Shown piece after piece: positions 11,314 through 22,478 of a stretch of 64,000 bases of DNA. This DNA is from Lingula anatina (lineage: Eukaryota > Brachiopoda > Lingulata > Lingulida > Lingulidae). The stretch lies in NCBI RefSeq assembly GCF_001039355.2, contig NW_019773736.1, positions 467,600-531,599 on the forward strand. The letters are read 5' to 3'. The position numbers were made by a program, and so were the translations under genes. Numbering within the stretch: the stretch's first letter is position 1; each line of letters starts with the position of its first letter. Below the pieces are notes generated by a model that saw nothing but the letters and a program-made list of their open reading frames with translations, did no database searches and was not told the origin of the DNA.

Positions 11314-12351
11314 ATGGATAGTTCAAGCCCTACCAACCAGGGACTTAAAGTGCAGACATTGGACTTCCCTCGCTATGGAGTGGAACCGTCTCAAGGAGCT
11401 CTTCCAAAGAGAAGAAACAACTCACGGATGACGCAGTCATTGAAACGAGAACTGATAAAGAACAGAGGTGATTTCTTCTACTCCAGCGATGATGAGGTTC
11501 TTGGACCTGAAATTAACGTGAATGACATAACCGATTGTCCTCCTGAGCAACGGCGACAACATCATTATTCTGTAACATATTTTCCAAAATTGGAGTTAAC
11601 CCAACACACGCCGAAAAAGAATATGTACATGTCCGATTTAAACCTAGCCTACGTCCACAGGGTAAAACTGTGCCGTAAGATGCGTGGGTTGGATCACAGG
11701 AACTGGGTACCAGAGCTAAGACTGCACAGAAAGCAGAGACTAGAACCTATGATGAACGCAACAGAAAGCCAAGCTCATCAGGAATATTATGAATGGCACA
11801 AGCACGTGTTTCCCAGCCCGGTCTCAGGTCTTGATTCTGACGACTCCGATGTGGACCATAGCTTTGACAGCGACAGCGAAGACTCGGGCATATTTCAGAA
11901 TTCCCCTAGGTTTAAGGATGGTGGTGGTGGTGGTCAACTTGATGTACCGGCACCAAGACTGCAGAACTCACTGCGCCCGGAATTGTCCGACATACCCGAA
12001 AGTCTACCAGAAGCGATGGAAGATTGGGCCAATATTTCGACAGAGATCTCAAGTCAAGTTCCAAATAACGGCAACCAGACAAGCGCGTCCGGGCAAGAGA
12101 CGGAGAAAAATGCCAGAAACACAAGTTCAAATGAAGGTAAAACTACTGCACCAGCAAAACATGGGCGAGCCAGAGACGAGAAACCGCAGAAGAAGAGTTC
12201 CAGTCGTCATACGAGAAAACAAATTAGTGAAAATAATCGAGCCATAGTCGAGAGGCTGGAACAGATGGTGCTTGATTATGAACAGAGATACGCTGGGGAT
12301 ACGGGAGATACGGGCATCTCGCCTCGGCAAGGGCGCCGGTTAGGAGGACTG
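11314..12351 (+). pseudogene. Truncated copy of the 371-aa orphan ORF, cut by the junction
   Basis: The frame opens at ATG 11314 and is nearly identical to the complete copy at 18109-19224. It carries one extra Gly in the poly-Gly run (five GGT codons against four). Identity stops after ggaggactg at 12351. There the frame runs into the 25-base junction with the N and closes at TAA 12381, losing the last 26 or so native residues. The break coincides exactly with the end of the duplicated block, so it reflects the duplication or assembly join, not gradual decay. Confidence 0.75.
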
Positions 12352-12376
12352 CCCGCACGAAAACGAAGTAGNGGCG
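12352..12376. other. Junction segment between duplicate copies, containing an N
   Basis: These 25 bases (cccgcacgaaaacgaagtag, then N, then ggcg) lie between the end of copy 1 and the start of copy 2. They match neither the left flank of copy 1 nor the right flank of copy 2. The N at 12372 is the only ambiguous base I noticed in the window. A single N inside a non-matching joint suggests a contig join or collapsed gap. Confidence 0.8.
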
Positions 12377-12381
12377 TTTAA

Positions 12382-13831
12382 TGCTGTGCAATCAAGCGCA
12401 CCCCGGGCCAATAATGTGTAGTTGAATACGGTGTTGTTGGTTTGACAATAGCCAATACTTCGGTGATTTCTTAAATAATAAATAAAGCGCGCTGCAAACG
12501 CATGTGTATATATGATTTAAAGGGCTAATGAAAAGAAACCATTACAATCCACAAAATCAAATATCAAGTGGATGCTCTATCCCCATTTTTGAATTCAACG
12601 CCTATTTAGAAAAGGGGAATAGTTTGACTTAAAAGGTGAGATTATTATCAAAAAATAAACAAACTAATAAATGCCTCACAACATGGAATAGTTTATCAAG
12701 GCATATGTTTAGATATGCTGTTGAGTTACTACCACTACTATATAAACAACTATCACTAATGAAAGGCGTAAAACCTTTATAAGACACAACTACCGTTCTA
12801 TTCTAATTCGTTATTAAAGTTAGCTTGACGTCTAAGCAGATGTGTTAACAAGGTGGATTAAGTTTCCATATTCAGTTCTGTTATGAGCACTTATTGTATG
12901 CGTTGTCAAGTGGACATCATGCTGCTTGTGTTCGTGAATATATTAAAGCAAAGACATATGGTTATATCATGATTTGTTTTCTTTTGTTTTCGGCTTGCCC
13001 CCTTATTACACAAAATATCTCATACAATATGAACATGACAACTATGTGAAATCTTTGTCTATATCATATATCAACCTCAATAAGTTATATAGCAGGCACT
13101 GTAAACATACGTACAGCAAACATAGCAAAAAGCACTTCTATGCAAAGTGCAATGAGAGAAACAACACAACAACAAGTTTCATATTAAATGGTTATTTGTT
13201 CATAATGACAAATACGGTAAATAATGATGATAATTTAAGAATGATATAAAAATGAATTTTAAATACACGTGCTGTAAAAATAGAGCTCTTATTAATGCTC
13301 ATGACATTGATAATAAATTGGAGCATCCATGAATGACAGTAACACGCGGTTATATGAAAAAGCCACCTTTTGATCAGACAGAACTCCGATTATTTCACCT
13401 CAAGTACAGTGTGTGCCATATGCCCTTTTCTAGTATCAAAAGACTGTTATCAAAAATACATTCGTAAAGTAAGTATCTGATCGCGATAGCTATATAAGAT
13501 CAACATCCAAAATCCCAAAATCGATATGGATGAAAAGATATAGATGAATATAGATACAAATGAAACACATCATTCACTTATTCACATTGAGCAGCCAACT
13601 ACGATTATTTACATGGGCGATTTTGTAGGCAAACTTCATGATTTATATATAGCTTAATTTGTTCCATCTAAAAGACATAGACGTGGTATGGTTAAATAAA
13701 TAGAAAAGCTGTGCTGTTGCGTATACTAATACTGTACAATGTATTGTTTGGGTAAAGCGATACGTGTTATATAACGTGTTGTATGTGAGATCACACACAA
13801 TGCGACAGGTGATCCAGCTCAACCACAACAA
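12382..13831. other. Non-coding part of duplication copy 2
   Basis: This matches 5618-7073. No exon or RNA gene is supported. The short frame at 12974-13249 differs at its end from its copy 1 partner. Confidence 0.6.
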
Positions 13832-14950
13832 CTACAATTCTTCGCTATACAGAAATTGATCTGGACTGTTGGGTGGGCAATACGCTTGAAACTCCTCACC
13901 ATTCACAGCATCGTCCATTTCAGGAAGTTTCAAAACAATAGACTTCTGACGATTGGAGTCTGCTATTTCATCAATGCACGAGTTTTGATTCCAGGCAACA
14001 ATAGGACTAGATTGTTGTCCCACATGTGTAATAACTAAAGGAGATAGCATTGTTTCTGGATCTTCGGATCCTGTTTGTCTTTTTACACCTGCTGAGCTAG
14101 GCCAATGTGTATGTTGAGTCTTGGGCTCTTTGGGGTTGATGGTGATGCTAGTGCTCTTTGGCGTATTTGATAATTTTTGTGAAAGAAGGCTATAATCGCC
14201 ACCTTTTTTTGCAGAATAGCTTGTTGAGTACCCAGAATCATTGCCACTTCTTACGATGTGTGTTTCATTCATTTCTTTCTGTCCTGAAAATAAGTTCCCA
14301 GTAGAGATGGCTTGTCGGTTATGTATCATATTTGTGGACGGTCTGTATGACTGAATAACAGTTCCCAGATTCTGATGGTCCGTTCGGCCTAAGACTCCAG
14401 ACAGTGTTTCCCTTTCATGAACAGTCATTCGAGAGATACACCTAGAATATGACTCCTGACCCATCAGGCATTTAAGAGATTTTCGTGTTCTCGCCAAAAA
14501 ATCTTTGTCTCTTCGTTCAACTTCACTGGTTCTTACTTTGACTTGAAATGTCGGGAGAGCAATTGTTCTGTTGTCATAAAGTTCTGGATCTTTCTTCTTC
14601 GATTTCGCAGAACCAGATGCGATCCGGTGTCTCTTACTGAATATCTCAGAGGTGGAAAGTTGTCTTTTTTTAGATGCACTGTGAATGTCTGGTAAGGCTG
14701 ATGATTTTTCTCTTTCTTTGGTATATCCACACCGCTTTATATCTTTTTGAGACATATTAGCACTTTTAGACTTCTTGGTGTTTTCGTTTTCTATACTGTC
14801 ATTTATCATATATCCAAGAGGGCGGACGACATGTGGAAGAGGGCGTCCATAAGCCTCGTGCTCTCTCGGTGAAAGCAGAAGGAATGTTTGCGGCAACCAG
14901 CATTTGTCACATGTTACGCTGGACGTACTAGTAGTTGTGCCAGTTGCCAT
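13832..14950 (-). CDS. Orphan 372-aa basic, Ser-rich protein
   Basis: An uninterrupted 372-codon frame runs from ATG 14950 to TAG 13832, with an in-frame TGA about a dozen codons upstream, so this Met is the likely start. The N-terminus has a CDKC pair (VTCDKCWLP) that could hint at a small metal site, but no second pair is evident. A strongly basic middle follows (SKRHRIASGSAKSKKK; RRDKDFLARTRKSL), then a Ser/Asn-rich region (GNDSGYSTSYSAKKG) and an acidic tail (LPEMDDAVNGEE ... YSEEL). No signal peptide or membrane span is seen. I do not recognise the family. The composition would suit a nuclear or regulatory protein, which is inference. The copy at 7074-8193 is near identical but frameshifted. 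It may be a single-exon gene. Confidence 0.65.
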   Translation of the reverse strand: MATGTTTSTSSVTCDKCWLPQTFLLLSPREHEAYGRPLPHVVRPLGYMINDSIENENTKKSKSANMSQKDIKRCGYTKEREKSSALPDIHSASKKRQLSTSEIFSKRHRIASGSAKSKKKDPELYDNRTIALPTFQVKVRTSEVERRDKDFLARTRKSLKCLMGQESYSRCISRMTVHERETLSGVLGRTDHQNLGTVIQSYRPSTNMIHNRQAISTGNLFSGQKEMNETHIVRSGNDSGYSTSYSAKKGGDYSLLSQKLSNTPKSTSITINPKEPKTQHTHWPSSAGVKRQTGSEDPETMLSPLVITHVGQQSSPIVAWNQNSCIDEIADSNRQKSIVLKLPEMDDAVNGEEFQAYCPPNSPDQFLYSEEL

Positions 14951-17900
14951 TATAAGAAGATCAAAAAAGTTGTCCGAACAACTTCAATATCAAAGCTATA
15001 CGAATAAACCAGTTGAATGAGGGACGAAATTAATCTACAGTTTGTCTTTGTTGAGGTGTACTTCATCTGGAAGCTACGTCAGTTGTCACCATAGACAAAA
15101 CCCCGTAGTTAATAGTCAAGTTGACAGACTATTACCTTTCGAAACACACGTTGAAGCCGGTGCCGTTGCGATAATGGCCCTCATCTGATCTCTATAGTTG
15201 GACAAAATATCGTCTGAACTTTTGCTCCTCAATGGTCAATTTGACACCATAAGAATATTCACCGATGTTAATATCTGCTGTATGTCGTTGTTATAGGGTA
15301 CCCCATCTAGTAATGTGAATGTTATTGATCCCAGTGCGCGTATTAGCGCGGTCGTTAACGACTAAATCCCTGTACTTTATCCTCCAGTCAGAATAAAATC
15401 ACGATATTTCGTGAAAACATCGACGGTTCTGTGTCAATACCACATAATCAGTTTCCGTTGTATTTATTCCTCAGTTTGATGTTCCCACTGAAAAACAATA
15501 CTTGACTTTTTGCATGTGTCACTTCACCATAATAACGCTGACATTTATATTCATTTGTCTGTGTCGCTTTGAGTTTTTTGTTTTGCATCAGCTAAGTATT
15601 TTCTGCAAGTTTATCTCTGTATCAAATATATTTCGCCGTCCCAGCGTTACTTGGATTCAAGGCAACAACTCGAATTCATTTCTACATCACACGATAAAAT
15701 AACACCGTTCTTCTATCGTCTGCCTCATTGTTTTACAGCAGCTATATACATCGATTAACTCCAAACTTCCAAATGCAGAAACTCAGCTTAATTTGGCTCT
15801 TTAAATCGGTATAGCGTCCAGGGGGTACTGCTCCTCAGTGCTGCAGGAGCCATGGAAAGTAACCCCTGCCAAATGGTTAAGCTTCATGTTAGGGTTATAA
15901 AAATACCGTAAGCTTCACCACAATACTCTCTTTAGAGAAAACTGCATCTGTATATAAATTGTCATTTTTCTTTGGGGGGCGATAGTTACAGGGTCACCAT
16001 GAGGATTGCAAATATAAATTGAACTCCATTGATAGGCCCATTATCCGATTGTTTTTCCACAGAAGTTCACACACAATGTTAAATAGAGGGTGGTTAATGC
16101 CGTGTGTTTTGAGAGGAACTCATGCAATCAACATTGTTTGCACAGCGCACTGAAATGGGAAAATACTTTGTCATTTGTAGAAATGTGTTGCTGAATTGAT
16201 TTCTCCTGTTAGTGACCGTGACCATGAGGAACTTGCATAATTCTTTCTCTTTCTTTAATGTTGCCATAAGCTTGTTTAGGAAAAGTAAAGAGGGACTGCT
16301 TAGAAGTTATATTTGGTCACTATATTGTATTCCTGGCTTATTTACAAATAACAGTTAAAATCAAAATCTGCCCAGGGGGTTCCATGCATGAATTCAGTCT
16401 TCCCATACTCTATTTATAGAGTCATTTCTAGCATTGACTTTGTTCCTAGTGCATGCCTATTGACATTTTTAGCAAGGAAAGCTGTTAATTTTTTTTTTTT
16501 TTAAATTTTGAAACAAAATACACATTCATTTTGCAAGTCAGATAGTTTTATCAAACAAACCATTTCCTTTTTTACATTGGCATCAATTTTAATCATTTTT
16601 ACAAGTGGGAGGATTACAATGTAGGATGATGAGTCGTATTGAATATTTCATATATATTTTTTATCCCTTTGGCCATAACATTTATACAGGCAACGATTTG
16701 TTTCACTAAAATTATTAGGATAGCGGGGTTATATAATAAAAGCGGCCTTGTTTGGCCAAATCTCGAACAACCAATATTTTTCATTCCCTTCTGTCTTGTT
16801 GTGAATGGGAAAATGAAAGTTTGTGGTACACTGGGATGGAGGAAACACAAAGTTCCCAAAATATACCCTCTGATACAAGGGGCTTCTTAAAATAGTGTAC
16901 AAAATTTAAGCATGAGCGAGGCGATACAATAACTTTGTAACAGACTACTAGCGCATCCTGTGGTCAGAGAATACCATAAATAAATCATGTGCGAAATAAC
17001 GGTGAAAATCAACCGTTCATGTAGTACATAGCTTCCCTACTGCATGGTCAGAATATTTCCCTTATGTAAAAAGACACATTCCAAATGATGTATGCTCCTA
17101 ATTATATATTATACACTTAATATTCATATGGAGTTTAAAGGAGTTTAGTGTCTCCCCTTTCAAAAATTACATCCCAAACGTGAACCAGTAGGCCATATTA
17201 TTACTAATCTTTTTTTTTTTTTACGTCTGCACTAATATACAACTATAATTGCTTCAGTGGTTATGCCAAACGATATTTGCTTTGGTCTATTTGTCATTGT
17301 AGAAAGTCTCATACAAAATTCTCGATTACAAATAATAAAAAATACACTTCCATTATCGTTTTAAAACTAATCAAATAAAAGTGAATGTAGATAAAATATT
17401 CAACACAAAAATCACGTATGCATCACTGTACTGCCTCCACCTCACTTTTCACAGGTGCGAGGTTACATACATATAACCCGTGAAAGCGCTTGCGGCCTCT
17501 ATTGTAATGTAAAAGCTGTAGTATTTCAATGGAGGTTCGTTTATACTAAATAATCAGTCAATTCTTCACTTACCCCTGTTGTGACAAACTGAATAAAGTT
17601 AGTACACTCGGACATAGAAATATTGCAAACAAAACGACAATAGAAAAACTCCACGCCGTACTTGGAGATGTTAATTTAAGCGTGACTTATGGCATTCTAA
17701 ACATCAAAAAGCTTTAGTCAAGGGTTTTTTGATGTGACAATTTCGAGAACTTTTCCATCGAAGACAGCAAGCGCACATCTAAAACATTGTTTATCGTGAA
17801 AACGGGTTTATATTCTGAGAAAGAGGAAAGGACTTATGAAAATTATTGGATATTTAAATAGTGAACCCTAACCTGGTTGCTAGAATCGAAATTGCTCACT

Positions 17901-18108
17901 TGAGCGTAAATTGTGGAAAAATACGTCGCCATGATTAAAATCTCTTGAACCGGTATCGCACACTGAACGTTGCGGATAGACTGTTTTCAATGCAAGGCAG
18001 ATGTACATAAAACCATGACTTGAACACCATAAGGGAAGATATACAGAACCAGTGGAATCATGCATGCTACAATGCAGTTTGGTATAATGTTAACGCACGT
18101 TTGAAAGT
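14951..18108. other. Non-coding spacer between the divergent ORFs, copy 2
   Basis: This corresponds to 8194-11313. I see no exon. The 16561 and 17039 regions contain short segments absent from copy 1. Confidence 0.6.
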
Positions 18109-19224
18109 ATGGATAGTTCAAGCCCTACCAACCAGGGACTTAAAGTGCAGACATTGGACTTCCCTCGCTATGGAGTGGAACCGTCTCAAGGAGCTCTTCC
18201 AAAGAGACGAAACAACTCACGGATGACGCAGTCATTGAAACGAGAACTGATAAAGAACAGAGGTGATTTGTTCTACTCCAGCGATGATGAGGTTCTTGGA
18301 CCTGAAATTAACGTGAATGACATAACCGATTGTCCTCCTGAGCAACGGCGACAACATCATTATTCTGTAACATATTTTCCAAAATTGGAGTTAACCCAAC
18401 ACACGCCGAAAAAGAATATGTACATGTCCGATTTAAACCTAGCCTACGTCCACAGGGTAAAACTGTGCCGTAAGATGCGTGGGCTGGATCACAGGAACTG
18501 GGTACCAGAGCTAAGACTGCACAGAAAGCAGAGACTAGAACCTATGATGAACGCGACAGAAAGCCAAGCTCATCAGGAATATTATGAATGGCACAAGCAC
18601 GTGTTCCCCAGCCCGGTCTCAGGTCTTGATTCTGACGACTCCGATGTGGACCATAGCTTTGACAGCGACAGCGAAGACTCGGGCATATTTCAGAATTCCC
18701 CTAGATTTAAGGATGGTGGTGGTGGTCAACTTGATGTACCGGCACCAAGGCTGCAGAACTCACTGCGCCCGGAATTGTCCGACATACCCGAAAGTCTACC
18801 AGAAGCGATGGAAGATTGGGCCAATATTTCGACAGAGATCTCAAGTCAAGTTCCAAATAACGGCAACCAGACAAGCGCGTCCGGGCAAGAGACGGAGAAA
18901 AATGCCAGAAACACAAGTTCAAATGAAGGTAAAACTACTGCACCAGCAAAACATGGGCGAGCCAGAGACGAGAAACCGCAGAAGAAGAGTTCCAGTCGTC
19001 ATACGAGAAAACAAATTAGTGAAAATAATCGAGCCATAGTCGAGAGGCTGGAACAGATGGTGCTTGATTATGAACAGAGATACGCTGGGGATACGGGAGA
19101 TACGGGCATCTCGCCTCGGCAAGGGCGCCGGTTAGGAGGACTGGTGTCGTCAACACGATTACACCAGCTGCTGAACAGTAAGACGCCTCTTCGAATGGAA
19201 AATTGCTACAATTTTTACATGTGA
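18109..19224 (+). CDS. Orphan 371-aa acidic/basic protein with C-terminal helix
   Basis: The frame runs from ATG 18109 to TGA at 19222-19224. An in-frame TAA six codons upstream makes this the first possible Met unless a splice acceptor intervenes. Features in order are: a basic N-terminal part (TQSLKRELIKNRGD); a Tyr/Lys-rich segment with helical basic stretches (HRVKLCRKMRGLDHRNW); an acidic Ser/Asp run (LDSDDSDVDHSFDSDSEDSG) around residues 174-193; a short poly-Gly; a basic Ser/Lys segment (KPQKKSSSRHTRKQ); and an amphipathic helix-like stretch (NNRAIVERLEQMVLDYEQRYA) near residue 320. No membrane or secretion signal is present and I do not recognise the family. The ggaggactg/gtgtcg at 19135-19149 could be a weak donor, so alternative 3' exons are not excluded. 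Confidence 0.65.
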   Translation: MDSSSPTNQGLKVQTLDFPRYGVEPSQGALPKRRNNSRMTQSLKRELIKNRGDLFYSSDDEVLGPEINVNDITDCPPEQRRQHHYSVTYFPKLELTQHTPKKNMYMSDLNLAYVHRVKLCRKMRGLDHRNWVPELRLHRKQRLEPMMNATESQAHQEYYEWHKHVFPSPVSGLDSDDSDVDHSFDSDSEDSGIFQNSPRFKDGGGGQLDVPAPRLQNSLRPELSDIPESLPEAMEDWANISTEISSQVPNNGNQTSASGQETEKNARNTSSNEGKTTAPAKHGRARDEKPQKKSSSRHTRKQISENNRAIVERLEQMVLDYEQRYAGDTGDTGISPRQGRRLGGLVSSTRLHQLLNSKTPLRMENCYNFYM

Positions 19225-20090
19225 TGAGCTTCCATTTTGTAAATGTATTCGTGTGTAAAATTTAACATAACCGGGCTTGAGTGTTAATTACACAGAGTCT
19301 TATCTGTATGCCAAAAAAGTATGACATTTTAATTGCTCAAAGGATTTTCCGCAGTGCTAATCTTGCAGTTTAGCTGACATTGTTAGGTGCGCAGCATTTG
19401 CCTTCAGCGCAGATTGCTCTTACTAATGTACCCCACCGAGCAGAATCGCCAGGTGCCTCTAACACAATCGGGTACCCAGTGACCCTCACCGAGTTATCCA
19501 TGACAGCAGTGCGCTGCCCTTTAAATTCAGACATAGGAAAAACACTAGTTGATTGCTGTTGCGTAGCAGAACTCCCGGAAAATTACTTTTATCTGTGCCA
19601 TGACAAATGTACAGAGGATAATTTGCTTGTGTTATTATCTAAGTGATAGTAGACCTGAGCTCTGGTCGGGTGAATGTATCGCATTTGTGATGGCGTGAAT
19701 CAACAGCGATAATGTTGTTTTCAGGAGCTCTGTATGTTGTGTGTGGATATTTAGTGTAGTGACTTTATTGTGCTGCAATTGCCATTTTAAGAATTAACTT
19801 TTACCCGATTTTTATTACATTTGGATTGTTTTGCTATTTTAACATGTATATTTATATTTTTGATTGATTTACAACAGATTTTTTTCTTTTTCTAAATGTA
19901 GGTATAGTATACTCATTTGTATTCATATATGTAAATGTTTACTTTTCTACTCTCAATGTTATAGATTTTCTTTTGTTACTAGCATTATGCCATGTAAGTT
20001 TTTACGTGGGTCTTTCTTTGCTTTTGAGTTGAATTTATCTTATTTCTGGATGGAGTAGGACCAACAGAAAATAAAACTAAATCCTGGAGT
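19225..20090 (+). other. Probable 3' UTR of the 371-aa gene
   Basis: This AT-rich stretch follows the TGA and ends near the AATAAA at 20069-20074, giving a 3' UTR of about 850 bases if that signal is used. The short frames inside it (19380-19646, 19864-20058) have no domain. Confidence 0.35.
20069..20074 (+). terminator. AATAAA polyadenylation hexamer (candidate)
   Basis: AATAAA on the plus strand downstream of the 371-aa ORF, with T/G-containing sequence about 30-40 bases further on. It is the first canonical hexamer I noticed after the stop. Confidence 0.35.
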
Positions 20091-20227
20091 GGGGTACAAT
20101 TGATATAATATAACGCGTAATGATATATATATTATTGATGTCAGTCTATTCATTGTAATACAGCTACCCCATCAGATTAGCTTAGTATTTGACACACCAT
20201 GGCATTTTCTTTTTAAGAAATAATAAC

Positions 20228-20398
20228 AGGCCTTGTAAAAGGACAATTACAAAAATTTGAGTAATTCGTAAACACCTGTAGATAAAAAAGCGCTATCGAA
20301 TGAAATGTTAACCGTTCAAAAGACCTTTGCCATTGAAAGTGTTAATTTTTTTCAGGTCTTGTAAAGGGAAAATTGCTAAAATTTGAATAATTTGCAAA
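20228..20398 (+). repeat. Diverged direct repeat, two 45-bp copies
   Basis: 20228-20272 and 20354-20398 align without gaps at 37 of 45 positions (aggccttgtaaaagg against aggtcttgtaaaggg at their starts), separated by 81 bp. It may be an old local duplication or part of an unrecognised dispersed repeat. Confidence 0.6.
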
Positions 20399-22408
20399 AT
20401 TGTGCAAATGAAAAGGACTAGGAGATTAATTTTAGCATCACATTTCATATTTATATTCAAAGGGAGTAGTTGTCATCCTACTCAGTGACCCACCGACGTT
20501 GCAGATTGTTGTGCTACTCCATAGTGCTGTAGTGATTCAGATACAAGTCTGAAAGATATTAGAATTACATTAGCAACATAATATCAATTCATTTTTAAAT
20601 AAAATAGATAAAAGCTCGTCTACAGAGTGAAATTTAATAATATATCAAATATTAAATTTGGTAAACTGTACTCAAAGAGAAAAACTCAAGTAGAAATTTG
20701 TTTATAGGTCCGGGTTTATTTTATTTGGTAAAATTATGTACATGTAATTTACCATCAAGTGATCAAGGGTATTTTTGCAACAGTTCTGTTATTTACATTC
20801 CCGATCAAATTTTTGAAATAAATGGATTCTTCATAACCCTACTAGATTGTATTTTTATATGAATTTATTTCAGCGTATTCAGAATTGAATTGCCTTTTAA
20901 CAGGCTCCCAGAAGAACGGCCATCAAAGGCCATATCATCAAAATCTACTGACAGCAGATATAATAAAATCATTTACCCGAAAATCCGATCAAAAACGTGC
21001 GATTTCATCTGATAATGAAGCGTTTACTCTTGCATTTGGCATTTTAACAGTGGGATGTTATTTACAGGGACACGTTTTTAAATCGCGAATTTACTTTTTT
21101 TTTCGAAACGAACATGATAATATTAGTCAATACGGTAGCGGGGTAATGACTCATATTTCATAACTCAATAATACAGTAAATCACGAAATTTCCAAATTCT
21201 AATCAATGTATTTTGTAAACCTGGGCGCAGCGATGTTACATAAACTGTAAGAGGAAAATATATTCTATTACATAGCTATTCGGCGTTATCGATAATATGT
21301 ATAATCAATGGAAAATGTCGCAATGATTAAAGTTCCTGTGCTTTAAAAATATATATTACAATAATAATAGATAAAATGTTACAAAACTTTTGCCCACAGT
21401 AAGAGCATTTGTCGTTAAATGGATTTCTCTCAGGGAACATTTCGTGAATTGTTAATAGTTATGAATTTAATAGCATGCCTGACTGTTATTCTTTTAAAAA
21501 TTCAAACTGAATTGTCAAAGAAATCGGCCTTCACAGCTCTGTTATGTTTCTCAATTTAATATTTTTGTCCAATATTTTAAGCTAACCATAAGATACCTGT
21601 AACTCTAGGAAAATGGCTGCCTTGATGAAAACCATGCAATGTTGTAAGATTATAGAGACTTTCCAAATAAGATGGAAATGCTACATTAAGTTTTATCATA
21701 ATACCAGTGATTTCTTAGAAAATCATGCTTATCAAGAGTTATACGCCTATCTGTAGAAAATTTTCTGTAATAACAAGCTGCAATAAGGACTGGGAATAAA
21801 TCTTCTCCGTCTCCTTGGGGCCACCTTTAGAAAAATTGAAAATTTTATTCATTTCGATTGTAATTAGTAGGACGATCTAAATGATCATAAAATGGCTTTT
21901 GGTTCTGGCTCTGTCATCAGTGTATCTCGCTTGAACGATAACTACTATCATTATGACTCTTCGCATATTGTGTTTTACGAAAAGGTCGTTTTGGATTGAC
22001 ATCTGATGAACGGCGAAATCATTAATGATAGTCATTGCATTTGGGCCCACGGTGTCCTTTCAAAAACTGCTGATGGGCGGTTCCCAAGGGCAGTGCTCTT
22101 TTTAATATTGTGTAATCTATTATAGTATCTCGCCCCGGCCAACACCTCATCTGTGTGTCCGTTTCATTTAGATTTCATTAAGATCGTTGAAACTAGCATA
22201 GGACCGTATCAGCCCTGTGATCTTCCGAAATCATATGTTTCACTGTAATTGTATTAAACAAGCAACAATTGTTTTGATAATTTAAGGGCAGGGAAGGACA
22301 GTAGGTCACGTCACCGCTCTGGCTTAGGGGGGAAACTAAACGGTGGACAGACAGGTGCAATGGTCATTAATATTTACGCTACCTTGTTAGCGTTAGTCCG
22401 TGTGTGTG

Positions 22409-22478
<70 letters not shown>

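Larger units (their letters stand above)
5613..12351 (+). repeat. Direct duplication, copy 1 (about 6.74 kb)
   Basis: From tttaatgctgtgcaatc at 5613 to ggaggactg at 12351 the sequence matches 12377-19143 in the same orientation and order. Scattered single-base differences (roughly one per hundred bases by eye) and small indels separate the copies. There are no inverted termini, no reverse transcriptase or transposase, and no matching flanks, so it does not look like a transposon. It contains the frameshifted minus-strand ORF at 7074-8193 and the truncated plus-strand ORF at 11314-12351. Confidence 0.93.
12377..19143 (+). repeat. Direct duplication, copy 2 (about 6.77 kb)
   Basis: Second copy of the block at 5613-12351, in the same orientation, with an offset of 6764 at its left edge and 6792 at its right edge. 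Both ORFs are intact here. The right edge falls inside the plus-strand ORF, which continues uninterrupted to a natural stop at 19224. This shows that copy 2 carries the original right flank, while copy 1 carries the original left flank. Confidence 0.93.

Noticed and set aside
5613-19143. Interpretation of the 6.75-kb duplicate as two adjacent transposons
   Set aside because: No terminal inverted repeats, no long terminal repeats and no transposase or reverse transcriptase domains are present, and the edges lack target-site duplications.
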